DNA from: Anaerolineaceae bacterium UBA2260
GTDB taxonomy: Bacteria > Chloroflexota > Anaerolineae > Anaerolineales > Anaerolineaceae
Assembly: GCA_002347485.1 (NCBI GenBank)
Contig: DDXM01000042.1
Span: forward strand, 1-23,366
Length of the DNA stretch: 23,366 bases
Reading direction: 5' to 3'
The position numbers and the translations under genes are program-made. Under the pieces are notes generated by a model that was given only the letters and a program-made list of their open reading frames with translations, was not told the origin of the DNA and did no database searches. Of the stretch, positions 1-6,606 are shown one piece after another. Each line of letters begins with the position of its first letter. Position 1 is the stretch's first letter.

Positions 1-1
1 T

Positions 2-970
2 ATCGCCGGGGCAGTCAGCCCGCTGCTGGGGAAGGTCGCTGCTTTGTTCGTGTGGCCGCTCGCCGCCTACTCCAATTTCATCGCAGAGCGCTTTTCCCGT
101 TTGACCTGGGGTAGTCTCGCAGTCAATTCGCAGACTGCTTTATACATCCTGGCCATCGTGAGCCTGTTCGTCCTGCTTTTTGTCTTTCGCGCATTCCTTA
201 CCCGCGTATTCCAAGGCAGGTTCTACTGGATCCTCTTCTTCCTGTTCATCGGTGCGATCTCCGTATTCTCGCTCATCCTGCACCGCCCCGATGACAATCT
301 TCATATCCACCTGCTACGCGTCGGGGAGGAGACTGCGCTCCTGCTCAAAACGCCTTCCGGGCAGAGTATACTTATCGACCCTGGCAAAGAGACGAACGAG
401 ATCAGCGCCGCGGTGAGCCGCCAGATATCGCCATGGCGCTACCAGCTCGACCAGGTATGGTTGAGCGACGCTTCTGGCGCGCGTTACCTGGAAGAACTCG
501 ATGAGCGCATCCCAATCGACTCGGTGATCCTGCCCCCCGTGGTGTACCAGGCCGGCGCGGAGACCAAACCTGTCACTCTACCGCCCGACCTCTCACCGCT
601 GAAACTGGCGACAGGTGAGGGGATCACATTGGACGGAAAAGTCACGCTGCGCGTGGTGGCGGAGAGTGTCGACAGCGCCGCCATCCTCATCACCCACGGC
701 GCGGCGAAAATGCTCATCCCTAACGGCGTGGATTACGCTCTGATCCGTCAGCAGGACGCGAGCGCGCTCGATAACCTATCCATCCTCGTCCTGCGCGAAG
801 CCGACATCAGCTACATCCCGCCGCGTGTGTGGCAGGCGCACAACCCGCAGGCTGTGCTGTGGAACAGCTCCGCCCTCAACCCGGCACCGGATTGGTTGTC
901 TCTTGACCAGGTGGACCGGATTTCCATTGTTTCGGACGGGCAGGAGTTGTTTACTGAAGTGAAGAATTAA
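2..970 (+). CDS. comEC: ComEC/Rec2 family DNA-uptake protein, C-terminal part (5' end outside window)
   Basis: The frame is open from the left edge, so this is the 3' portion of a larger gene; the internal TTG at 44 is not taken as a start. The first residues (ISPLLG-like IAGAVSPLLG, then a WPLAAY segment) match the end of the ComEC competence membrane domain. Two hydrophobic segments follow, encoded at about 140-200 and 225-285. After them comes a soluble domain that begins like the ComEC metallo-beta-lactamase-like domain: LLRVGEETALLLKTPSG and then ILIDPG. In the family, ComEC forms the inner-membrane channel for single-stranded DNA uptake. Oddly, where the HxHxDH metal site is expected the sequence reads VWLSDASGARYLEEL, so the metal ligands appear lost. 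No terminator is visible before the next gene. Family assignment is good; activity of the hydrolase-like domain is doubtful. Confidence 0.82.
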   Translation: MAGAVSPLLGKVAALFVWPLAAYSNFIAERFSRLTWGSLAVNSQTALYILAIVSLFVLLFVFRAFLTRVFQGRFYWILFFLFIGAISVFSLILHRPDDNLHIHLLRVGEETALLLKTPSGQSILIDPGKETNEISAAVSRQISPWRYQLDQVWLSDASGARYLEELDERIPIDSVILPPVVYQAGAETKPVTLPPDLSPLKLATGEGITLDGKVTLRVVAESVDSAAILITHGAAKMLIPNGVDYALIRQQDASALDNLSILVLREADISYIPPRVWQAHNPQAVLWNSSALNPAPDWLSLDQVDRISIVSDGQELFTEVKN

Positions 971-1014
971 CCATTTGGGCGCGGCGAAATTAATCACGAA
1001 TCGATTTTTCAGGC

Positions 1015-1020
1015 TAGAAT
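1015..1020 (+). promoter_or_regulatory. Candidate -10 element (TAGAAT), leaderless start
   Basis: TAGAAT ends six bases before the ATG at 1027, which would put the transcription start at or next to the A of the start codon. No Shine-Dalgarno sequence lies before the ATG and no good -35 is seen. The radA promoter at 6595-6600 has exactly the same spacing. Confidence 0.45.
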
Positions 1021-1026
1021 AAACGC

Positions 1027-2568
1027 ATGGAGAAACCCCTGAAGGCGAACAAAACACCTGGCTTTTTGTATTACCTCTTCCCATCTCTGGGCGCGATGCT
1101 GTGGGTAGCGGCCTTCATCGGCGTGCTCACCAAGGGATCCCAGATGATTAACGCCGACGGCGACCTCGCGCTGCACATCGCGGTCGGCGAGTATATCCTG
1201 GAGAACCGCACTGTTCCTTTAAACGACGTGTTCTCGCACACCATGCCCGGTGAACCCTACACCCCGCACGAATGGCTGGCGGAGGTGGTCGTCGCATTGG
1301 CGCACCGCCTGATGGGGCTGGATGGCACGGTGCTGCTCACCGGGCTGGTCATCGCCACCGCGTTCTGGTTGGTGCACAAGCGTAATCAACTGACGAGCCA
1401 TTCCTTTCTCACGCTGTTGCTGGTGGGGGCATTAGCGCTATTGACCTCCGCCAACCACTGGCTGGACCGCCCCCACATTTTCACCTTCCTATTCCTGGCA
1501 TTGTGGCTGACGGTGGTAGAAGCCATGCGGCGCGGGCGCGTCAAGCTCGCCTGGCTGCTGCCGCTGCTCATGCTCCCCTGGGTCAACCTGCACGGGGGTT
1601 ACATGACCGGTCTGATCACTTGGGCGTTGTACGGACTGGGTCTCGTATGGGATGGCTACCTGTTCAAAACCTCCGATTGGGTCGCGTTACCGGTTAAGTT
1701 CTGGCGCTACTACCTGGCGGGTGGCGCGGCGTCTCTGCTGGTAACCCTGCTCAATCCCTCCGGTATCGGCTTATGGAAGACCAATCTCGGGTTCCTCGCC
1801 AGCGATTTCATGGTCAACCACCTCGACGAATACAAGTCGCCCGATTTTCACGACTTCACCTACTGGCCTTTCCTGGTCTGCATCCTTTTACTGCTGCTGG
1901 GGTTCGGCCTGGGGAAAAAGAAAGCCCGCGCGGAATGGTTGTTCCCTGCACTGGCGTGGATGGCGATGGCGCTTTACAGCGCGCGCAATATTCCCCTGTT
2001 CGTGATCGTGGCGGCTCCGTTATTGGCTTTAACCTTGCAGGACCTCATCACCCAGTACTCGGAGACAAAGTTGGTGCGCTGGCTGACGCGGGTTGACGGC
2101 AACTTTTCGCAACTGGACGCGTCGATGAAAGGTGGTCTGTGGCCTGTCCTGGTCGTCGTGTTATCCGTCATCGGATTGAGCGCGGGGGTCAGGTTCGATA
2201 AGCAGCGCATCGGCAACAATTTTGACCCGCAGCTCTTCCCGGTCGAGGCGGTGACCTGGCTGGAAGACCACCCGCAAAGCGGAGAGGTTTTTAACTACTA
2301 TACCTGGGGCGGCTACCTGCTCTACCGCGACCAGTCTGTTTACAAGGTGTTCATTGACGGAAAGATCGATTTCTACGGCGAAGAATTGGCGCGCGAGTAT
2401 CTGCGCGTGATCTCCACTGAGCCGGGCTGGGAGTCCATCCTGGATGAGCACGGCGTGGATTGGGCGCTGCTGCCGGTGGAGGAAAAAGCCGCGCAATTGC
2501 TGGCAGCCAGCGCTGACTGGACGGTCGTCTACCAGGATGCCACCGCGCTAATTGTGCACCGAAAGTAA
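1027..2568 (+). CDS. Polytopic membrane protein of GT-C glycosyltransferase type
   Basis: A 513-residue protein with about ten hydrophobic segments and a soluble C-terminal tail of roughly 120 residues. After the first membrane segment there is a D44-G-D46 acidic loop, then HIAVGEYIL and PHEWLAE. This is the layout of lipid-linked sugar transferases of the GT-C superfamily, where acidic residues in the first external loop are catalytic. The tail (WLEDHPQSGEVFNYYTWGGY) is of a kind common in uncharacterised bacterial GT-C-like proteins. No donor or acceptor can be named. The gene follows comEC by 56 bases and seems to have its own -10 (1015-1020) giving a leaderless message; there is no ribosome binding site. 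Confidence is high that it is a gene and moderate on the fold class. Confidence 0.72.
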   Translation: MEKPLKANKTPGFLYYLFPSLGAMLWVAAFIGVLTKGSQMINADGDLALHIAVGEYILENRTVPLNDVFSHTMPGEPYTPHEWLAEVVVALAHRLMGLDGTVLLTGLVIATAFWLVHKRNQLTSHSFLTLLLVGALALLTSANHWLDRPHIFTFLFLALWLTVVEAMRRGRVKLAWLLPLLMLPWVNLHGGYMTGLITWALYGLGLVWDGYLFKTSDWVALPVKFWRYYLAGGAASLLVTLLNPSGIGLWKTNLGFLASDFMVNHLDEYKSPDFHDFTYWPFLVCILLLLLGFGLGKKKARAEWLFPALAWMAMALYSARNIPLFVIVAAPLLALTLQDLITQYSETKLVRWLTRVDGNFSQLDASMKGGLWPVLVVVLSVIGLSAGVRFDKQRIGNNFDPQLFPVEAVTWLEDHPQSGEVFNYYTWGGYLLYRDQSVYKVFIDGKIDFYGEELAREYLRVISTEPGWESILDEHGVDWALLPVEEKAAQLLAASADWTVVYQDATALIVHRK

Positions 2569-2641
2569 GGAAAAGTGGTTATTACTTAATATTGCAGCGC
2601 ACATAATTGATAGACAAAATCATTCGTATAGAGGTGGTCTC

Positions 2642-3778
2642 ATGTCCGTTGAAATTCGAGAAGTTACCACGATCCGCCAACTCAAAACCTTCATCAAGTT
2701 CCCACTCGCCCTTTACAAGAATAATCCCTACTACGTTCCCGCGATCTACAATGACGAATTGAATACCCTGCGCTGGGACCGCAACCCGGCGTTCGAGGAC
2801 GCGCGGGCGCGCTACTGGCTGGCATTCCGCGACGGCAAGGTGGTCGGTCGTGTCGCGGCGATGATCATCCCCAAGCACGCGCAGAAGTGGGGGCAGAACC
2901 ACATGCGCTTTGGCTGGATCGATTTCATCGACGACGCCGAGGTGGTCAGCGCGCTGATGGGCAGGGTGGAAGCCTGGGCGCGCGAGGAAGGCATGGACGC
3001 CGTCCACGGGCCGCTGGGCTTCACCGACCTCGACCGCGAAGGCATGCTGGTGGAAGGGTTCAACGAGATGACCACACTCGCTACCATCTACAACTACCCG
3101 TATTACCCAAAACACCTCGAAGCGCTGGGCTACGTGAAGGATGTAGACTGGTTGGACCACGAGTTCACAGTCACCAACCGTTCGGAGGATAAGATCAAGC
3201 AGGCCGCCGAGCTGATCGCCAAACGCACCGGTTTGCGCCTGTTCAACGGCAGCAAAAAAGACCTGCTCAAAATTGCCCCGCAGATCTTCGAGGTGATCGG
3301 ACAAGCCTATGAAGAACTGTACGGAACGGTCCCTCTTTCCGAAAAACAGGTGCAGGCGTATATCAATTCTTACTTCGGTTTCGTTGATCTCGACTATATC
3401 CCTGTCGTGCTCGATGAAAATGACCGCGTTGTCGCATTCGGCATCACATTCCCGTCCTTCTCCAGGGCGCTGCAAAAAAACCGGGGATACCTTTACCCGT
3501 TTGGATTTATCCACATGCTGCGCGCCATCAAGAAGAACGACCGGGCGGACCTTTACCTGGTGGGCGTGCGCGACGAATACCGCCGCACCGGCATCACCGC
3601 CCTGATGGCCAACCAGATCCTGCAGACCTTCCTGAAGCGCGGCATCAAGTACGTGGAGTCAAACCTGACGCTGGAGACCAACCTGGATATTCTCGCCATG
3701 TGGAAGTACCTGGATAACCGCCAGCACAAACGCCACCGCAGTTACATCAAGCGGCTCAACCAGGCGCTTGAAGCCTGA
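2642..3778 (+). CDS. YghO-like GNAT-fold protein, copy 1
   Basis: Start chosen at ATG 2642 because GAGGTGG lies eight bases upstream; the open frame extends to 2552 but those extra residues have no family match. The 378-residue product opens with EIREVTT, then PLALYKNNPYYVP, VGRVAAMI, RFGWIDFIDD and HGPLGFTDLDREGMLVEGF. These blocks are typical of the YghO family, whose members have an acyl-CoA N-acyltransferase (GNAT) fold. The C-terminal third carries GVRDEYRRTGITALM, resembling the GNAT acyl-CoA-binding motif A. The substrate is unknown; in Proteobacteria yghO relatives lie near lipid-biosynthesis genes. The gene is followed by a paralogue of almost equal length beginning 13 bases after the stop, so the two are very likely co-transcribed. 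Confidence 0.75.
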   Translation: MSVEIREVTTIRQLKTFIKFPLALYKNNPYYVPAIYNDELNTLRWDRNPAFEDARARYWLAFRDGKVVGRVAAMIIPKHAQKWGQNHMRFGWIDFIDDAEVVSALMGRVEAWAREEGMDAVHGPLGFTDLDREGMLVEGFNEMTTLATIYNYPYYPKHLEALGYVKDVDWLDHEFTVTNRSEDKIKQAAELIAKRTGLRLFNGSKKDLLKIAPQIFEVIGQAYEELYGTVPLSEKQVQAYINSYFGFVDLDYIPVVLDENDRVVAFGITFPSFSRALQKNRGYLYPFGFIHMLRAIKKNDRADLYLVGVRDEYRRTGITALMANQILQTFLKRGIKYVESNLTLETNLDILAMWKYLDNRQHKRHRSYIKRLNQALEA

Positions 3779-3791
3779 GAGGATGACCAAC

Positions 3792-4919
3792 ATGCCGCAG
3801 ATCGAAATTCGGGAAGTGACCACTCCCGGGGATCTGAAAACCTTTGCCCATTTCCCCCGATCTCTGTACAAAGACAACCCATATTGGGTGCCGCCGATGT
3901 ACCAGAACGTGCTGAACACCTTCTCGCCGGACAAGAATGCCGCCTACGAGTACAGCCGTTCGCGTCAATGGCTGGCGCTGCGTGATGGGAATGTGGTGGG
4001 GCGGGTTGCGGCGATCCTCAGCGAAGGGCACCGCCAGCGCTGGAACCAGGCTTACATGCGCTTCGGCTGGCTGGATTTCGTGGACGACCCCGCCGTCTGC
4101 GCCGCCCTGCTCGGCAGGGTGGAGGCGTGGGCGCGCGAGAACGGCTGCAGCGCGGTGCACGGTCCGCTGGGCTTCACCGACATGGACCAGGCCGGCATGC
4201 TGGTGGAGGGGTTCGACGAACCCGGCACGATGGCCACTATTTACAATCATGCGTATTACCCGAAATATCTGGAGCAGCTTGGGTACGTGAAGGATACGGA
4301 CTGGGTTGAGTACGAGATCACGGTACCCGGCGAACCGGACCCGAAGATCAGCAAACTCGCTAACATCATCCTGCGTCGCGAGAACCTGCGCCTGGTGAGT
4401 TTCACCAGCAAGAACGAGATCCTGGTGTACGCAAAGAAGATCTTCGCGCTTTTCAACGAGAGCTACCGCGAACTGTATGGATTTATTCCCCTGAACGAGC
4501 GCCAGGTGGATTATTACACCCAGCAGTATTTCAGCTTCATCCGGCCCGAGTTCGTGATGGCGGTGGTGAACGAAGCCGACGAGATGGTGGCGTTCGGTAT
4601 CACCATGCCCTCGCTGACCAAAGCCATGCAGAGGGCAGGTGGCAAGCTGTTCCCGTTCGGGTTCATCCATCTGCTGCGTGCGCTCAAGAAGAACGACCGC
4701 GCTGACCTGTACCTGATCGCGGTGAAACCAGAGTACCAGGGCAAGGGCGTGAACGCTGTGGCGATCAACCATATCAACGAAGTGTATATCCAGCACGGTA
4801 TCAAAAAGGTGGAGTCCAACCCCGAGTTGGAGGACAACCATCGCGTGCAGGGGCAGTGGAAGCATTTCGATACCCGCCAGCACAAGCGCCGCCGCTGCTA
4901 TATCAAGCCTCTCTCCTGA
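3792..4919 (+). CDS. YghO-like GNAT-fold protein, copy 2
   Basis: Start chosen at ATG 3792: GAGAGGA just upstream has good spacing for it, whereas for the ATG at 3783 it would be too close. The 375-residue product matches the preceding gene block for block: EIREVTT, PRSLYKDNPYWVP, VGRVAAIL, RFGWLDFVDD, HGPLGFTDMDQAGMLVEGF, and AVKPEYQGKGVNAVAI as the acyl-CoA-binding motif A. This copy keeps the classical Q-x-x-G-K-G form, while copy 1 has R-x-T-G. The pair is a tandem duplication that has diverged. The substrate is unknown. A long antisense frame over this gene (3756-4937, minus) is a codon-bias shadow. A short hairpin at 4925-4941 may end transcription. Confidence 0.75.
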   Translation: MPQIEIREVTTPGDLKTFAHFPRSLYKDNPYWVPPMYQNVLNTFSPDKNAAYEYSRSRQWLALRDGNVVGRVAAILSEGHRQRWNQAYMRFGWLDFVDDPAVCAALLGRVEAWARENGCSAVHGPLGFTDMDQAGMLVEGFDEPGTMATIYNHAYYPKYLEQLGYVKDTDWVEYEITVPGEPDPKISKLANIILRRENLRLVSFTSKNEILVYAKKIFALFNESYRELYGFIPLNERQVDYYTQQYFSFIRPEFVMAVVNEADEMVAFGITMPSLTKAMQRAGGKLFPFGFIHLLRALKKNDRADLYLIAVKPEYQGKGVNAVAINHINEVYIQHGIKKVESNPELEDNHRVQGQWKHFDTRQHKRRRCYIKPLS

Positions 4920-4924
4920 CCGCT

Positions 4925-4947
4925 TACCATCGACCATGGTATTTCTT
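4925..4947 (+). terminator. Weak candidate terminator after the YghO-like pair
   Basis: TACCAT, a five-base loop and ATGGTA are followed by TTTCTT. The stem is only six pairs and not GC-rich, so termination may be partial. Confidence 0.35.
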
Positions 4948-4952
4948 AACCC

Positions 4953-4980
4953 TTTACATATAGACGATTATCTATATAAT
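4953..4980 (+). promoter_or_regulatory. arsR-arsM promoter
   Basis: TTTACA (4953-4958), a 16-base spacer and a perfect TATAAT (4975-4980). It is the only strong promoter upstream of arsR and leaves a leader of about 90 bases. Confidence 0.75.
4958..4977. promoter_or_regulatory. Probable ArsR operator (perfect palindrome)
   Basis: ATATAGA-N6-TCTATAT is a perfect inverted repeat spanning the promoter spacer and half of the -10 box. ArsR/SmtB-family repressors bind such AT-rich palindromes over their own promoters. Binding here would block polymerase, so autoregulation relieved by the inducing metalloid is the natural reading. Confidence 0.7.
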
Positions 4981-5077
4981 GCGGGGTGGTGAGCTTGCTT
5001 TTTGCGTAATGGAGTGGAGATTAAACCCTGGGGTGGGCAGAAGAAAAGCAAGGAGTTTAGGCTGAAATAGGTAACCC

Positions 5078-5371
5078 ATGAACACAGTCGATTTTGCCAA
5101 AGCCATAGGGGATGAGACCCGCCAGAAGATCATGTCGCTGTGCTGCTGCCGGCAGCTCAGTGTCTCTGAGATCGTCGCGCAAATGGGCGTCACCCAGCCC
5201 ACGGTCTCGCATCACTTGAAAATCCTGCGCGACGCCGGGATGGTGCGGATGGAGCGGCGCGGCAAGGAGATCTATTACACGCTCAACCAGGAACGGCTGG
5301 CGCAGGGGTGCTGCCGCGTGGCAGAGGAGTTCGCGCCGGATATCGACCTGAAAATTGATTCAAAAGCGTAA
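5078..5371 (+). CDS. arsR: ArsR/SmtB-family metalloregulator
   Basis: A 97-residue winged-helix repressor: DETRQKIM, then SVSEIVAQMGVTQPTVSHHLKILRDAGMV as helix-turn-helix and RRGKEIYY as wing. These are the standard ArsR-family blocks. The classical ELCVCDL metal site is replaced by QLSVSEI. Cysteines are found instead at 22-24 (LCCC) and 78-79 (GCC), so any As(III) site must be built from other positions, as known for several independently evolved ArsR subtypes. It lies 54 bases before arsM and behind a promoter overlapped by a palindrome. It is most likely the autorepressor of this two-gene unit, responding to arsenite or a related thiophilic metalloid. The arsR symbol is by family and context. 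Confidence 0.85.
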   Translation: MNTVDFAKAIGDETRQKIMSLCCCRQLSVSEIVAQMGVTQPTVSHHLKILRDAGMVRMERRGKEIYYTLNQERLAQGCCRVAEEFAPDIDLKIDSKA

Positions 5372-5425
5372 TTTTTTTATCCAAACAATTCGAAAAACAT
5401 CACAATGTATATCAAGGAGATCAGC

Positions 5426-6259
5426 ATGACCGAACACGAACCCGAAGAAATCCGTCAGAAAGTACGCGAATATTACACCGCGGCTGCCGAAGAACGGGCA
5501 AGCACGTCTTCCTGCGGGTGTTGCTGCGGCGGAAGTGATGAAGCCGAACCGTGCTGCGGGGAAACCTCATCTCTTTACGAAGAGGATATGCTCGCCAACC
5601 TCCCAAAGGAAGTGACCGAGCTCTCCCTTGGCTGCGGGGACCCGGTGACGCTGGCGGCGCTGCTGCCCGGTCAAACCGTGCTCGACCTCGGCTCGGGCGG
5701 TGGCATCGATTGCTTCCTCGCGGCGGAACGCGTTGGAGACGAGGGACGCGTGATCGGCGTGGACATGACCCCGCAGATGCTGGAGCGCGCGCGCAAGAAC
5801 AAGGCGAAGATCGGCGCAGACAACGTGGAGTTCCGCCTGGGCGAGATCGAACATCTGCCCATCGCGGACAGCTCGGTGGATGTGGTGATCTCCAACTGCG
5901 TCATCAACCTGAGCACCGACAAGGAGCAGGTTTTTCGTGAAATATACCGAGTATTGAAGCCGGGCGGCAGGCTGGCGGTCAGCGACATTGTCACCAATGG
6001 CGAGCTGCCGGAAGCCATCAAGAGCGATCTGGCAGCCTGGGCAGGCTGCGTGGCTGGCGCGGTGGATGTTGAGGTGTATAGGCGCGCGATCGAGAGCGCC
6101 GGGCTGGTGGACGTGGAGATCAAACCGGTGTATTTCGGACCGGAAATGATGCGCGAAGCCGAGAGCCACATCGACTTAAAGGACTTGGACGGCATCCCGC
6201 CTGAAAAGATTCAAACCGCGATCTTCAGCGCCAGGATCACCGCCCATAAATCAGCATAA
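5426..6259 (+). CDS. arsM: Arsenite S-adenosylmethionine methyltransferase
   Basis: Start chosen at ATG 5426 because AAGGAGA stands directly upstream; an in-frame ATG at 5405 has none. The 277-residue enzyme carries the ArsM signature: SLGCGDPV followed by VLDLGSGGGIDCFLA (SAM-binding motif I), NCVINLSTDKEQVFREIYRV and AGCVAGA. The three conserved arsenic-coordinating cysteines correspond to C70, C158 and C208. The N-terminus has an extra cluster, C30, C32-34 and C43-44. The family methylates As(III) to mono-, di- and trimethyl species in the cytoplasm, giving resistance or volatilisation. Co-transcription with arsR is likely, and a strong terminator follows. No arsenite efflux gene (arsB or acr3) is visible in the window. 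Confidence 0.93.
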   Translation: MTEHEPEEIRQKVREYYTAAAEERASTSSCGCCCGGSDEAEPCCGETSSLYEEDMLANLPKEVTELSLGCGDPVTLAALLPGQTVLDLGSGGGIDCFLAAERVGDEGRVIGVDMTPQMLERARKNKAKIGADNVEFRLGEIEHLPIADSSVDVVISNCVINLSTDKEQVFREIYRVLKPGGRLAVSDIVTNGELPEAIKSDLAAWAGCVAGAVDVEVYRRAIESAGLVDVEIKPVYFGPEMMREAESHIDLKDLDGIPPEKIQTAIFSARITAHKSA

Positions 6260-6277
6260 TAGTTGCCAGTTAATTCC

Positions 6278-6315
6278 AACCGCGTCATCTCTAAATCTGG
6301 AGATGGCGCGGTTTT
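6278..6315 (+). terminator. Rho-independent terminator of arsR-arsM
   Basis: AACCGCGTCATCTC (6278-6291) pairs with GAGATGGCGCGGTT (6300-6313) with one G-T pair, an eight-base loop and a trailing TTTT. Confidence 0.85.
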
Positions 6316-6350
6316 CCCGCGGTTCCAAATGATCGACTTAATTGTTTAAC

Positions 6351-6485
6351 AGAGGGCTGAACGACCTCTACGAGTCATTAAATACAAACCACGGGCAGAG
6401 GTACACCCGTGGTCGAAAATCCGGAAAACCGGATATTTAAATGGCCAGGCGCATCCTTGCTCTTTTATGGTTTACAAAAACCGTA
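6351..6485 (+). other. Cluster of four hairpins, possible structured RNA
   Basis: This is the main content of the 290-base gap between the arsM terminator and radA. In order: AGAGG/CCTCT (6351-6369), ACCACGGG/CCCGTGGT (6388-6413), ATCCGG-AAAA-CCGGAT (6419-6434) and TATGGTTT/AAACCGTA with one G-T pair (6466-6485). No open frame, promoter or terminator is seen. It resembles no RNA family I recognise. The radA promoter lies downstream, so this is not part of the radA leader if that start is correct. Confidence 0.35.
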
Positions 6486-6594
6486 GCTGAACTAAACAAA
6501 AAACTCTCCTTTTCAAATTCCTGCAGGATTATCACACAAACGGGGCAGACGTTACGGGAGGTCACATAATCCTAAGCCATATGCCGCTTATAGG

Positions 6595-6600
6595 TATAAT
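6595..6600 (+). promoter_or_regulatory. radA -10 element (TATAAT), leaderless start
   Basis: A perfect TATAAT ends six bases before the radA ATG at 6607, so the message would begin at or beside the start codon. No Shine-Dalgarno sequence is present. A -35 match is not evident. Confidence 0.6.
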
Positions 6601-6606
6601 AAGAAC

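Noticed and set aside
2582..3514. 310-codon minus-strand open frame
   Set aside because: Antisense shadow of the first YghO-like gene, with the same biased composition.
3756..4937. 393-codon open frame on the minus strand
   Set aside because: It lies exactly antisense to the second YghO-like gene, is rich in His, Arg and Val as expected from reversed GC-rich codons, and matches no family.
6351..6369. preQ1-I-like riboswitch
   Set aside because: There is an AGAGG/CCTCT stem, but the A-rich tail and conserved loop bases of that family are missing and no queuosine gene follows.
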